From NCBI GenBank assembly GCA_902472315.1, contig CABRNM010000018.1:1-36316 (forward strand): a DNA stretch of 36,316 nt, read 5' to 3'. Below, piece by piece: positions 7,635 through 16,557 of this stretch (positions within the stretch are counted from its first letter, which is position 1; each line of letters opens with the position of its first letter). This DNA comes from an uncultured Collinsella sp. (GTDB lineage Bacteria > Actinomycetota > Coriobacteriia > Coriobacteriales > Coriobacteriaceae). The translations under genes were made by a program, and so were the position numbers. The notes beneath the pieces were generated by a model that was given only the letters and a program-made list of their open reading frames with translations, was not told the DNA's origin and searched no databases.

Positions 7635-8384
7635 ATGTTGCTCGAGGGCAAGAAAGCAATCATCACCGGAGGCACGCGCGGTATCGGCTATGCCATCGCC
7701 TGCCGTTTTATCGAGGAGGGTGCCACCGTCACCGTCTTTGGCTCGCGCCAGGAGACTGCCGACGCGGCCGTTGAGAAGCTGGCGGCTGCCTATCCCGACG
7801 CCAAGGTCTGGGGCCGCTCCTGCGACCTCACCTCACTCGAGGCCGTGACCGAGGCTTTTACCCAGGCTGCAACCGACATGGGCGGCCTGGACACGGTCGT
7901 CAACAATGCCGGAATCTCCCAGCGCTCGCCCCTTTTGGACTACACGGCCGAGGAGTTCGCCAAAGTCATGGACCTCAACGTCGTCGCTGTCTTTAACGGT
8001 CACCAGGCGGCCGCCAAGATTATGACCGAGGCCGGCCACGGCGGCACCATCACTACCACGAGCTCGATGGTCGCCAAGTACGGCCAGCCCTCCGGCGTCG
8101 GTTACCCCACGTCCAAGTTTGCCGTCAACGGCATGGTCCAGTCGCTCTCGCGCGAGCTCGCCCCCATGGGCATCCGCGTCAACGCCGTTGCCCCTGGCGT
8201 GACTAAGACCGACATGGTCGCCAACCTGCCCGAAGAGGTTATTAAGCCCATCATCGCCACTATTCCGCTCGGCCGCATGGGCGAGCCCGAGGACGTCGCC
8301 AACGCCTTTGTTTTCCTAGCGAGCGACATGTCATCCTATGTCACGGGCGCCGTGCTCCCCGTCGACGGAGCCGCCCGCTCCTAA
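7635..8384 (+). CDS. Short-chain dehydrogenase/reductase, BaiA-like (possible hydroxysteroid dehydrogenase)
   Basis: This 249-residue classical SDR has the cofactor motif TGGTRGIG (G12, G16, G18), NNAG at 90-93 and the catalytic tetrad Asn115, Ser144, Tyr157, Lys161. The stretches SGVGYPTSK, VAPGVTKTDM and the C-terminal FLASD...VDGA closely resemble, from memory, the bile-acid 3-alpha-hydroxysteroid dehydrogenase BaiA of Clostridium scindens, also 249 residues. FabG-type 3-oxoacyl-ACP reductase remains the main alternative. After beta-2 the sequence is VFGSRQE: Ser37-Arg38 at the site that is acidic in NADH-dependent BaiA points to NADP(H) preference. The frame extends upstream to 7515, but ATG at 7635, preceded by GAGAGGAAG, gives the family N-terminus. 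It is monocistronic. Confidence 0.85.
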   Translation: MLLEGKKAIITGGTRGIGYAIACRFIEEGATVTVFGSRQETADAAVEKLAAAYPDAKVWGRSCDLTSLEAVTEAFTQAATDMGGLDTVVNNAGISQRSPLLDYTAEEFAKVMDLNVVAVFNGHQAAAKIMTEAGHGGTITTTSSMVAKYGQPSGVGYPTSKFAVNGMVQSLSRELAPMGIRVNAVAPGVTKTDMVANLPEEVIKPIIATIPLGRMGEPEDVANAFVFLASDMSSYVTGAVLPVDGAARS

Positions 8385-8428
8385 AGGTCGCAAGCCACGA
8401 CTTCGAACCTCAACGAGGCCCAACGCAA

Positions 8429-8467
8429 AAGGCGCGCTGTCTGCATCAACCGCAGGCAGCGCGCCTT
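8429..8467. terminator. Bidirectional terminator between SDR and antiporter
   Basis: A 16-bp stem (8429-8444 with 8452-8467, core AAGGCGCGCTG, one G-U pair) has a 7-nt loop and A/T flanks on both sides. It lies between convergent genes and can serve both. Confidence 0.85.
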
Positions 8468-8505
8468 CTATTATTTGGACGGAACCCGTATCCCGGTATT
8501 CCTTA

Positions 8506-10068
8506 CTACTTACCGTCGTCGTCCTGGGCTTCATCGCGCGCGTAAAGTTCCAGCATGCGGCGGCGGTATTCGTGCACGGCGAGCTTGGCGCGCTCCAGGC
8601 GGCGGCGCTCACGCGGAGTCAGCTCGGACGGGTCAACCTCATCACCATAGGTCTTATCGGCAAGAAGATGTGCCGCGTCCACGATGCGGGCATCGATGTG
8701 GCCGCTCGCTGCCTCGGCGGAAAGACGCTCGGCAATCGTATCGAGCGTAGGCAGGCCCTCGAATACGCGACCGTGACCATGCGAGGTCAGCAGCTCGTGC
8801 TCGCGTGCGAGCAGGCTCGCCAAATCGTGATGGGCGCGCAGGATGTCGAGCGCATCGGATGGATGCTCGGCAACCTCTGCCACGGCAGCGACCGGTGCGG
8901 CGTCGACCACGCGGTAGAAGAGTTGTGCGAGCAGCGGCATCAAGAACACCGTGATGGCGCCGGCGGCAACCATGACCGACGCAATATCTTGCGACAGCGC
9001 GCCCGCGTTGACGGCAACGCTCGTCACGGCAACGATAATCGGCAGCGCCGTGGTGCAGTACAGAGCCACGGTAATGCGACCATACGCCGAAACGTCGCGC
9101 GTCGCAGGGCAAATGCTCATAGAGATGAGAATGGGCACGGCACGAATGATCAGCAGCGCCAAGATAAAGCCCACGAGCAGCCCGGGGCGCGACACCACGG
9201 CCGTCAGGTCGATCTTAGCGCCCGATACAGTAAAGAACACCGGGATCAAAAAGCCGTAGGCCAGGCCGTCGAGCTTGGTCTCGAGCGTATGGTTGCCCTC
9301 GGGGATGATATAGCGCAGGACAAAGCCGGCGGCAAAAGCGCCCAATACGATATCGAGGCTAAAGATGGCCGAGAACGCCACGAGCGTGACCAAAATAAGC
9401 ACTGTCAGGCGTACGAACGTCTGCGACGTGGTATCGGCGCGCTCCTCGACAAACGCAAAGAAGCGGCTGCCGACGCGTTTGGAGCGGCTGGGGACCACGG
9501 CAAGCAGCACGCACACGGCGGCAAATAAGCCCAAGATCAGCAGCGTCTCGATGCCCGTACGGGCAGACAGCAGTACCGACATGGCGAGCACGGGGCCGAG
9601 CTCGCCCCACGTACCATAGGCAAGAATCGAATCACCGACGCGCGTTCCGGCAAGCAACCGCTCGCGCAAGATGGGCATGAGCGCCCCAAGCGCCGTCGAG
9701 GTCAAGGCGAGCGTCACGGCGATACCGTCGAAATGACTGACCGAGAACCACGGGGTAAAGCGCACGGCAAGCCAGGCGATACCAAACGTGACGACCCACG
9801 TCGCCAAGCCGTAGCGCCCCTCGACGCCCGTGATGCTCTTGGGGTCGATCTCAAAGCCGGCAAGCAGGAACAAAAAGGCCAGGCCCAGCTCGGACACAAG
9901 CGAGACCTCAGCATCTACATGGATGACGCCGAGCATATGGGGTCCCAGCACCGCGCCGAGCACGAGCAAAAAGACCGTCTCGGGAACGGGTTTTCCGGGA
10001 ATCGCCGAGGCGATAAAAGGACTCGCAAAGGCCACGAGTGCGATGATGGCGAGCGAAACGAATGCCAT
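8506..10068 (-). CDS. Kef/CPA2-type cation:proton antiporter
   Basis: The 520-residue integral membrane protein has about 12 hydrophobic segments in the first 390 residues. Its patterns are those of the CPA2 Na+(K+)/H+ exchanger domain: VPETVFLLVLGAVLGPHMLG, LAFLFLLAGFEIDPKSI, LTSTALGALMPIL and LGAFAAGFVLRYI. It would exchange monovalent cations for protons to control pH or turgor. The last 130 residues are hydrophilic and helical (SELTPRERRRLERAKLAVHEYRRR), with no recognised TrkA-N/RCK nucleotide motif, so gating may differ from KefB/KefC. The ATG at 10068 has AAAGG upstream. It stands alone, divergent from purL across 184 bp. Ion specificity cannot be read from sequence. Confidence 0.88.
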   Translation of the reverse strand: MAFVSLAIIALVAFASPFIASAIPGKPVPETVFLLVLGAVLGPHMLGVIHVDAEVSLVSELGLAFLFLLAGFEIDPKSITGVEGRYGLATWVVTFGIAWLAVRFTPWFSVSHFDGIAVTLALTSTALGALMPILRERLLAGTRVGDSILAYGTWGELGPVLAMSVLLSARTGIETLLILGLFAAVCVLLAVVPSRSKRVGSRFFAFVEERADTTSQTFVRLTVLILVTLVAFSAIFSLDIVLGAFAAGFVLRYIIPEGNHTLETKLDGLAYGFLIPVFFTVSGAKIDLTAVVSRPGLLVGFILALLIIRAVPILISMSICPATRDVSAYGRITVALYCTTALPIIVAVTSVAVNAGALSQDIASVMVAAGAITVFLMPLLAQLFYRVVDAAPVAAVAEVAEHPSDALDILRAHHDLASLLAREHELLTSHGHGRVFEGLPTLDTIAERLSAEAASGHIDARIVDAAHLLADKTYGDEVDPSELTPRERRRLERAKLAVHEYRRRMLELYARDEAQDDDGK

Positions 10069-10252
10069 GTGATGCCTTTCTCTTGTTTGCGCTTCACTGT
10101 AGCACCCTCGCCGTCCTCAACGCGCCGCGAGCTGTCGTATCATAGTGAGGTTTACAAACATGTGGCTCAAGGCGACCGCAGGGCAGACCCCGCAAACCGA
10201 CCGCTGCCGCATACCGTACCGTACGCCCAACCGATCAGGAAGGCAGGAACCA

Positions 10253-13200
10253 ATGGTCTCTCGTATCTACGTGGAGAAGAAACCCGGGTTCGACGTCGAG
10301 GCTCAGCAGCTCAAGGGCGAGCTGACCGAGATTCTCGGCATCAAGGGCATCGAGGCCCTGAGGATCATCAACCGCTACGACGTCGAGGGCATTGACGAGG
10401 AGCTTTTCCGCTCCTGCGTGCCGACCGTCTTTAGCGAGCCCCAGGTCGATGTGACCTACGACGAGCTCCCCGCAAGCGATGGCGCCGTCTTTGCCGTCGA
10501 ATTCCTGCCTGGCCAGTTTGACCAGCGCGCCGACTCCGCCAGCGAGTGCGTGCAGCTCATCAGCCAGGGCGAGCGCCCCGCCGTGCGCTCCGCCAAGGTC
10601 TATATGATCTCGGGCGCTCTGGACGAAGCCGCCATCGAGGCCATCAAGCACTACGTGGTGAACCCCGTCGAGGCGCGCATCGCCTCGCTCGACCTGCCCG
10701 AGACGCTGTACATGGAGACCCCCGAGCCTGCGCCCGTCGAGGTGCTCGACGGTTTCCGCGAGCTCGACGAGGCCGGCCTTGCCGCCTTTATCGCCGATCG
10801 CGGCCTTGCCATGGACGAGGCAGACATCGCCTTCTGCCAGCAGTACTTCCGCGATGAGGACCGCGACCCCACCATCACCGAGATCCGCGTGATCGACACC
10901 TACTGGTCCGACCACTGCCGCCACACCACCTTCGGCACCGTCCTGGACGACGTGACGATCGACGACGCCGTGGTGCAGCAAGCCTTCGACCGCTACATGG
11001 AGATGCGCCACGAACTCGGCCGCGACGCCAAGCCCGTCTGCCTCATGGACATGGGCACCATCGGCGCTAAGTACCTTAAGAAGACCGGCGTCATGACCGA
11101 TGTTGACGAGTCCGAGGAGATTAACGCCTGCACCGTCAAGGTGAAGGTCGATGTCGATGGCGAGGACCAGGACTGGCTGTTCCTCTTTAAGAACGAGACC
11201 CATAACCACCCGACCGAGATCGAGCCCTTCGGCGGTGCCGCCACCTGCGTGGGCGGCGCCATCCGCGACCCGCTCTCGGGCCGCAGCTATGTGTACCAGG
11301 CCATGCGCGTCACCGGCGCCGGCGACCCCACCGTCCCGGTTTCCGAGACGCTCGAGGGCAAGCTGCCGCAGCGCAAGCTCGTGACCACTGCCGCCGCCGG
11401 CTACTCCAGCTACGGCAACCAGATCGGCCTTGCCACCGGTCAGGTCAACGAACTCTATCACCCCGGTTACGTGGCCAAGCGCATGGAGGTTGGCGCCGTC
11501 GTGGGCGCTACCCCGGCAAACCACGTGCGTCGCGAGTGCCCCGCCCCCACCGACAAGATCATCCTGTTGGGCGGCCGCACCGGCCGTGACGGCATCGGCG
11601 GCGCCACCGGCTCCTCCAAGACTCAGAACACCGAGTCCATCGAGACCTCGGGCGCCGAAGTCCAGAAGGGCAACGCCCCGGTCGAGCGCAAACTGCAGCG
11701 TCTGTTCCGCCGCGGCGACGCCTGCCGCCTGATCAAGCGCTGCAACGACTTTGGCGCCGGCGGCGTCTCGGTCGCCGTGGGCGAACTTGCCGACGGCCTG
11801 TATGTCGACCTGGACACCGTGACCAAGAAGTACGACGGCCTGGACGGCACCGAGCTCGCCATCTCCGAGTCCCAGGAGCGTATGGCCTGCGCCGTCGCCG
11901 ACGGTGACGTCGAGGAGTTCATGGGCTACGCCGCCGAGGAGAACCTCGAGGCGACCGTTATCGCCGAGGTTACCGCCGAGCCGCGCATGCGCATGGCCTG
12001 GAACGGCGTCGCCATCGTCGACCTGTCCCGCGAGTTCCTCAACTCCAACGGCGCACCCAAGCACCAGGTCGTCCACGTCTGCGCCCGCAGCGTGTGGCAG
12101 CCCAGCTGGGCCGGCACCACACTTGCCGAGCGCATGACCTCGCTCGTCACCGATCTTAACGTCGCCTCCAACAAGGGCCTTTCCGAGCGCTTTGACTCCA
12201 CCATCGGTGCCGCGACCGTGCTCATGCCCTTTGGCGGCAAGACGCAGCTCACCCCGAGCTCTGCCATGGTCGCCAAGTTCCCCGTGGACGGCGAGACCAC
12301 CACGGCGAGCGCCATGGCATGGGGCTTCAACCCCTATCTGATGGAGGCCGATCAGTTTGCGGGCGCCTACCTGTCCGTGGTCGAGTCCATTGCCAAGCTC
12401 GTTGCCGCCGGCTTTGAGCACAAGCGCGCCTACCTCTCCTTCCAGGAGTACTTTGAGCGCCTGCGCACCGAGGCCGAGCGTTGGGGCAAGCCCATGGCGG
12501 CCGTCCTGGGCGCCCTCATGGCCCAGGTCGACCTGGGTGCCGGCGCCATCGGCGGCAAGGATTCCATGAGCGGCTCGTTTGAGGACGAGGCCGGCGAGCT
12601 CAACGTTCCGCCGACCCTGATCAGCTTCGCTGTCGCCGTGGGCAAGGCGGCCCGCGCCGTCTCCCCCGAGTTCAAGGGTCTCACGCATCGCGTCGTCCGT
12701 ATCGCCCCCGCCACCTATGGCGAGGACTACCGTCCCGATGCCCAGCAGCTGCTCGCCGCATTTGACGCCGTCGAGGCGCTCACCGCCACCGGCGACGCCC
12801 TGGCCGTCTCCACGCCCGGCTACGGCTGCGGCGCCGAGAGCCTCTTTAAGATGTGCGTCGGCAACCAAATCGGTATCGAGCTTGCCGAAGATGTGGACGT
12901 GGAGAGCCTCTTCACCCCGCTCTATGGCAGCTTTATCGTCGAGCTCGCCGAGGATGCCGAGCTGCCCGAGGTCGCCGACGGCGTTGTCGTCGAGCCCCTG
13001 GGCACCACTGTCGAGGGCTATGTCATCGACACCGGCTCCGAGGTCATTGAGCTCGCCGAGCTCCAGGAGGCCTGGGAAAGCGGCATCGAGGGCGTCTTTG
13101 CCTACCGCAGCGCCGGCGAGACCCCCGAGGTCGAGACCATCGACTTCCGTGCCAAGGACATCCATGTGTACAGCGGTGCCAAGATCGCCCGTCCGCGCGT

Positions 13201-13999
13201 GATTATCCCCGTGTTCCCCGGTAACAACTGCGAGTACGATAGCGCCCGCGCTTTCCGCGCCGCCGGTGCCGAGGCCGACACCTTCGTGATCAACAACCTC
13301 ACACCCGAGGCCGTCGCCGAGAGCACCCACGAGCTTGCCCGCCGCATCCGTGCAAGCCAGATCGTCATGATCCCCGGCGGCTTCTCGGGCGGTGACGAGC
13401 CCGATGGCTCCGCCAAGTTCATCACGGCGTTCTTCCGCGCTCCCGAGGTCACCGAGGCAGTCCGTGACCTGCTCAAGGCCCGCGACGGCCTGATGCTGGG
13501 CATCTGCAACGGCTTCCAGGCCCTGGTCAAGCTCGGCCTGGTGCCCTACGGCGACATCGTCGACGCCACGCCCGATGCGCCCACGTTGACGTTCAACACC
13601 ATCGGTCGCCACCAGAGCCGTCTGGTGCGCACCCGTATCTCGTCCAATCTGTCCCCCTGGCTGTCGCAGTGCAGCCTGGACGACCCCTACACCGTCGCCA
13701 TCAGCCACGGCGAGGGCCGCTTTGTCGCCAACGATGAAGTGCTTGCCCAGCTCATCGCCAACGGCCAGGTCGCCACGCAGTACGTGGACGAGGACGGCAA
13801 GCCCAGCATGGATCTCTCCGTCAACCCCAATGGCTCCGCACTCGCCATCGAGGGCATCACGAGCCCCGACGGCCGCGTCCTGGGCAAGATGGGCCATGCC
13901 GAGCGCCGCGGCGACAACCTGTACCGCAACGTGCCCGAGCATGTCCCCGGCGATAAGTTCATGCCGATCTTTGAGAGCGGCGTGGCCTACTTCGCTTAA
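10253..13999 (+). CDS. purL: Phosphoribosylformylglycinamidine synthase, synthetase and glutaminase fused
   Basis: The 1,248-residue enzyme catalyses step 4 of purine synthesis, converting FGAR, glutamine and ATP to FGAM. The order is an N-terminal PurS-like domain, a duplicated AIRS-like synthetase core (SDHCRHTTF, NETHNHPTEIEPFGGAATCVGGAIRDPLSG, DFGAGGVSVAVGEL) and a class I glutaminase from about residue 980. In the glutaminase GICNGFQ carries nucleophile Cys1085, and HAE near the end gives His1215/Glu1217. The start MVSRIYVEKKPGFDVEAQQL is typical of the clade II one-chain type of Clostridia and Actinobacteria. ATG at 10253 has AGGAA upstream; the frame opens earlier without homology. No other pur gene is nearby, and a terminator follows. 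A 1,282-residue antisense frame is a codon-bias shadow. Confidence 0.96.
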   Translation: MVSRIYVEKKPGFDVEAQQLKGELTEILGIKGIEALRIINRYDVEGIDEELFRSCVPTVFSEPQVDVTYDELPASDGAVFAVEFLPGQFDQRADSASECVQLISQGERPAVRSAKVYMISGALDEAAIEAIKHYVVNPVEARIASLDLPETLYMETPEPAPVEVLDGFRELDEAGLAAFIADRGLAMDEADIAFCQQYFRDEDRDPTITEIRVIDTYWSDHCRHTTFGTVLDDVTIDDAVVQQAFDRYMEMRHELGRDAKPVCLMDMGTIGAKYLKKTGVMTDVDESEEINACTVKVKVDVDGEDQDWLFLFKNETHNHPTEIEPFGGAATCVGGAIRDPLSGRSYVYQAMRVTGAGDPTVPVSETLEGKLPQRKLVTTAAAGYSSYGNQIGLATGQVNELYHPGYVAKRMEVGAVVGATPANHVRRECPAPTDKIILLGGRTGRDGIGGATGSSKTQNTESIETSGAEVQKGNAPVERKLQRLFRRGDACRLIKRCNDFGAGGVSVAVGELADGLYVDLDTVTKKYDGLDGTELAISESQERMACAVADGDVEEFMGYAAEENLEATVIAEVTAEPRMRMAWNGVAIVDLSREFLNSNGAPKHQVVHVCARSVWQPSWAGTTLAERMTSLVTDLNVASNKGLSERFDSTIGAATVLMPFGGKTQLTPSSAMVAKFPVDGETTTASAMAWGFNPYLMEADQFAGAYLSVVESIAKLVAAGFEHKRAYLSFQEYFERLRTEAERWGKPMAAVLGALMAQVDLGAGAIGGKDSMSGSFEDEAGELNVPPTLISFAVAVGKAARAVSPEFKGLTHRVVRIAPATYGEDYRPDAQQLLAAFDAVEALTATGDALAVSTPGYGCGAESLFKMCVGNQIGIELAEDVDVESLFTPLYGSFIVELAEDAELPEVADGVVVEPLGTTVEGYVIDTGSEVIELAELQEAWESGIEGVFAYRSAGETPEVETIDFRAKDIHVYSGAKIARPRVIIPVFPGNNCEYDSARAFRAAGAEADTFVINNLTPEAVAESTHELARRIRASQIVMIPGGFSGGDEPDGSAKFITAFFRAPEVTEAVRDLLKARDGLMLGICNGFQALVKLGLVPYGDIVDATPDAPTLTFNTIGRHQSRLVRTRISSNLSPWLSQCSLDDPYTVAISHGEGRFVANDEVLAQLIANGQVATQYVDEDGKPSMDLSVNPNGSALAIEGITSPDGRVLGKMGHAERRGDNLYRNVPEHVPGDKFMPIFESGVAYFA

Positions 14000-14035
14000 T
14001 GCGTCCCATCGGGTACAATCCCCTCGGGTAACAAC

Positions 14036-14072
14036 ACCCGCCACCAGCACACCCGGTGGCGGGTTCTTTTTT
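14036..14072 (+). terminator. purL terminator
   Basis: ACCCGCCACC (14036-14045) pairs perfectly with 14055-14064, and a T-rich tract (TCTTTTTT) follows. It lies 36 bp after the purL stop and 26 bp before the next start. Confidence 0.92.
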
Positions 14073-14097
14073 GCTTCGCGCATACAGGAAGGACATC

Positions 14098-15033
14098 ATG
14101 GAAAGCCGCAAGCCGTATCTCGCCACCCTACCCGGACTCATCCTGGGCTGCCTCGTCTGCTGTGCGCTCTGGGGGTCGGCTTTCCCCTGCATCAAGATCG
14201 GTTACGGGCTCTTTGGCATCCCCGCGCACGATAGCGCCTCACAGCTGCTCTTTGCGGGCTTGCGCTTCACGCTTGCCGGCGCCCTGGTTATCGTTGGGAT
14301 GAGTGCGGCCCAACGCCGCCCCCTCATTCCTCAGGCTCGTGACATCAAGCCCATCTTTGTCTTGTCACTCTTCCAGACTATCGGGCAGTACTTCTTTTTC
14401 TACCTAGGACTCTCGCGCGCCAGCGCCATGTCGAGTTCCATCATCGAGGCCAGCGCCAACTTTCTTGCAATCCTCTTTGCCGCCCTGGCATTTCACACCG
14501 AGAGGCTCAATATGCCCAAGGTGCTTGGCTGTGTGCTGGGCTTTGCCGGCGTCGCGCTCGTCAACCTTTCGGGCGCAGATGGCACCTTTGGTTTTACGCT
14601 CGACGGCGAGGGATTTATCTTGGTTTCCACTGTTGCGGGCGCCCTGTCGACCTGCCTCATTGGCATCTTCTCGCGCGAGCATGACGGCGTCCTGCTCGCC
14701 GGCTGGCAGTTCTTGGTCGGCGGCCTTGTCCTCACCGCCATCGGCTTTTTGATGGGCGGTGCGCTCTCCCCCACGGCGATTGCCCCCGCCATCGCGCTCA
14801 TCATCTACATGGCGCTTATCTCCGCGGTCGCCTACTCGCTGTGGTCGCGCCTGCTTGCCGTCAACCCCGTCAGCCGCGTCTCGGTCTTTGGGTTTATGAA
14901 CCCCGTCTTTGGTGTGCTGCTGAGCGCGCTGCTGCTCGGCGAGGGCGCTGGCACGAGCCCCGTTACCGTCATCGTTGCCCTGCTGTTGGTCTGCGGCGGC
15001 ATCATCATCGTCAACAAACCCAAAAAAGCCTAG
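14098..15033 (+). CDS. EamA/DMT-superfamily permease
   Basis: The 311-residue product has about ten transmembrane segments forming two tandem EamA repeats. The first half has ALWGSAFPCIKIGY near the start and GLRFTLAGALVI; the second has FGFMNPVFGVLLSALLLGE, both typical of drug/metabolite exporters. It ends with a short basic tail (NKPKKA). Family members export amino acids, nucleobases or drugs; the substrate cannot be predicted here. ATG at 14098, preceded by AGGAAGG at 5 nt, is clearly the start. It is a single gene between terminators. Bases 15034-15180 downstream contain no convincing ORF. Confidence 0.9.
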   Translation: MESRKPYLATLPGLILGCLVCCALWGSAFPCIKIGYGLFGIPAHDSASQLLFAGLRFTLAGALVIVGMSAAQRRPLIPQARDIKPIFVLSLFQTIGQYFFFYLGLSRASAMSSSIIEASANFLAILFAALAFHTERLNMPKVLGCVLGFAGVALVNLSGADGTFGFTLDGEGFILVSTVAGALSTCLIGIFSREHDGVLLAGWQFLVGGLVLTAIGFLMGGALSPTAIAPAIALIIYMALISAVAYSLWSRLLAVNPVSRVSVFGFMNPVFGVLLSALLLGEGAGTSPVTVIVALLLVCGGIIIVNKPKKA

Positions 15034-15180
15034 CGAGCTCACCTTTTTAGGGAGGGTGTTCGCACACTTTAGCTTAATGGGGTGCACTGGTTCTCGTTGA
15101 TTTCGTACCGAGTCGCGGTGGCAGACGTCCGTCTTGCCGCAACGCGCCTAGGCATTATGGCCGGTGGCCCCCACAAACGC

Positions 15181-15224
15181 AAAAAGGGGCGCACGACCAT
15201 CGCAACGGTCGTGCGCCCCTTTTT
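15181..15224. terminator. Bidirectional terminator between DMT permease and diguanylate cyclase
   Basis: A perfect 18-bp stem (15181-15198 with 15207-15224, core AAAAAGGGGCGCACGACC) and an 8-nt loop have A/T runs on both sides. It ends one base before the stop of the convergent gene. Confidence 0.93.
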
Positions 15225-15225
15225 T

Positions 15226-16386
15226 CTAGCGTATCTGGACGCCGGCTTTCTTTTTCTCGGCCTTGACGCGGTAGAGTTCCGCGTCGGCAGCGCGAAGCAA
15301 GTCTTGCCAGGTATCGACGCTATCACCAACCCGTGCGTAGCCGATGGACATCCGCAACAGATACGGAACCTCGGCGCGCGCGAGCTCGTCGTTAATCGCC
15401 GAACACAGATCTATGATGTCCTGTTCCGCCGCTGCCTTTTGGAGCACCACGAACTCATCGCCACCATAACGTGCGATAAAGCCACCAGACGCCGAGCAGA
15501 CTTCTTTGAGCGCAGCGGATATGACCTGAAGAGCATGGTCGCCCTCCACATGTCCATAGCGATCGTTAATCTGCTTAAAGCCGTCAGCGTCCATCATAAG
15601 CAGATATACATCTTCGGCCTGATCCACATTTGAAAAGAGCGACAGCATATAGGTCTCAAAACGGTTGCGGTTATTGAGTCCAGTCAACGGGTCAGTCGAG
15701 ATCAGTTGCTCCTGGCAGATGATATAGAGCAGCAACATGCTAATCATTATGCCGACACAAAGGCCAGGCACCGAGTATACGATCTGAAAGGTACCGCCCA
15801 CCAGGGCCGGAATGGCGAAAAATGCCAAGGTTCGATAGATAGCCTTCGTCTGCAGGCTCTCGACCCTGCGAGATTGCACAAACGCATGCAGGGACGTATG
15901 TATAACGTAACAGTAGCTGACAATGGGCTGGATCATATAGGCAAAGCCGCGACGATACACGCCCTGCGAATCGATATAGAACAAGGCGTGCGTCCAGTAA
16001 CTGGTAAAAGCCAGCACGACCACCAGAGCCGTAGGCAACGTTACAAGCACCACCCTATAGCGCGAGGTCACAAGGCGAGAGCCCTGCATCGTCTCGGAAT
16101 AGATAAACCAAATGAGACACGCGATGGCAAAGAGCGAAAACGAAACCGCGTTGGAAATCCAGTTGGCAGCAATACCCAACGTGCCGTCCGCACCATCCGA
16201 AAGCGTCCAGATCATATCGAATAATATGTACGCGGCAGAGGTGTAGCCAAGCATGCTAAACAATAGCTGCAGGGTGCTCGAGAACAAGGAGCGACGACTT
16301 CGCGCGGCAAGCCCGATAAGAACAATCATGCATAGCAGGAATATCTCAATCTTGAGTGCCTTAACCACTAGACGCCATCCCTTCAA
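15226..16386 (-). CDS. Membrane diguanylate cyclase (GGDEF), no I-site
   Basis: About 380-386 residues. The N-terminal 220 residues contain six to seven hydrophobic segments, probably a membrane sensor module. The C-terminal GGDEF domain (from DPLTGLNNRNRFE) carries MMDADGFKQINDRYGH and an intact RYGGDEF active site, so it should make cyclic di-GMP from two GTP. The inhibitory I-site (RxxD five residues before GGDEF) is absent: the region reads ASGGFIARY, suggesting weak product inhibition. No EAL domain is present. The start is unusual: TTG at 16386 lacks a ribosome site, and GTG at 16368, with GAAGGG 10 nt upstream, is a reasonable alternative. No partner gene is adjacent. Confidence 0.9.
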   Translation of the reverse strand: MKGWRLVVKALKIEIFLLCMIVLIGLAARSRRSLFSSTLQLLFSMLGYTSAAYILFDMIWTLSDGADGTLGIAANWISNAVSFSLFAIACLIWFIYSETMQGSRLVTSRYRVVLVTLPTALVVVLAFTSYWTHALFYIDSQGVYRRGFAYMIQPIVSYCYVIHTSLHAFVQSRRVESLQTKAIYRTLAFFAIPALVGGTFQIVYSVPGLCVGIMISMLLLYIICQEQLISTDPLTGLNNRNRFETYMLSLFSNVDQAEDVYLLMMDADGFKQINDRYGHVEGDHALQVISAALKEVCSASGGFIARYGGDEFVVLQKAAAEQDIIDLCSAINDELARAEVPYLLRMSIGYARVGDSVDTWQDLLRAADAELYRVKAEKKKAGVQIR

Positions 16387-16433
16387 TATCCGAATGGTCA
16401 GAATCGCCCAATTCGAATCAGGGCAATAAACAC

Positions 16434-16458
16434 CCCTTTACTCCGCAGGGGTAAAGGG
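16434..16458. other. Small hairpin upstream of the GGDEF gene
   Basis: CCCTTTAC (16434-16441) pairs perfectly with GTAAAGGG (16451-16458). It lies in the leader of the GGDEF gene on the minus strand. It is not a recognised c-di-GMP riboswitch. Confidence 0.4.
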
Positions 16459-16470
16459 AATCATAGCAAA

Positions 16471-16510
16471 GCGCCCGAACATCACTGCAAAACAGTTTCT
16501 GTTCGGGCGC
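16471..16510 (-). terminator. Terminator-like hairpin after kdgT-like gene
   Basis: GCGCCCGAAC (16471-16480) pairs perfectly with 16501-16510 around a 20-nt loop. The minus strand continues with only a short TTT. It lies 47 bp after the permease stop. Confidence 0.65.
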
Positions 16511-16557
16511 TCGGACGGCGCGAATTGCATGCCGGAATCAATTATCGGTAACGGCCG

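Noticed and set aside
8338..9528. 396-codon frame opposite the antiporter
   Set aside because: Starts inside the SDR gene and is a shadow of the antiporter; no coherent domain.
10235..14083. 1,282-codon open frame antisense to purL
   Set aside because: It is a GC-bias shadow of the real gene, with low-complexity Gly/Asp/Leu/Val/His composition and no ribosome site or family motif.
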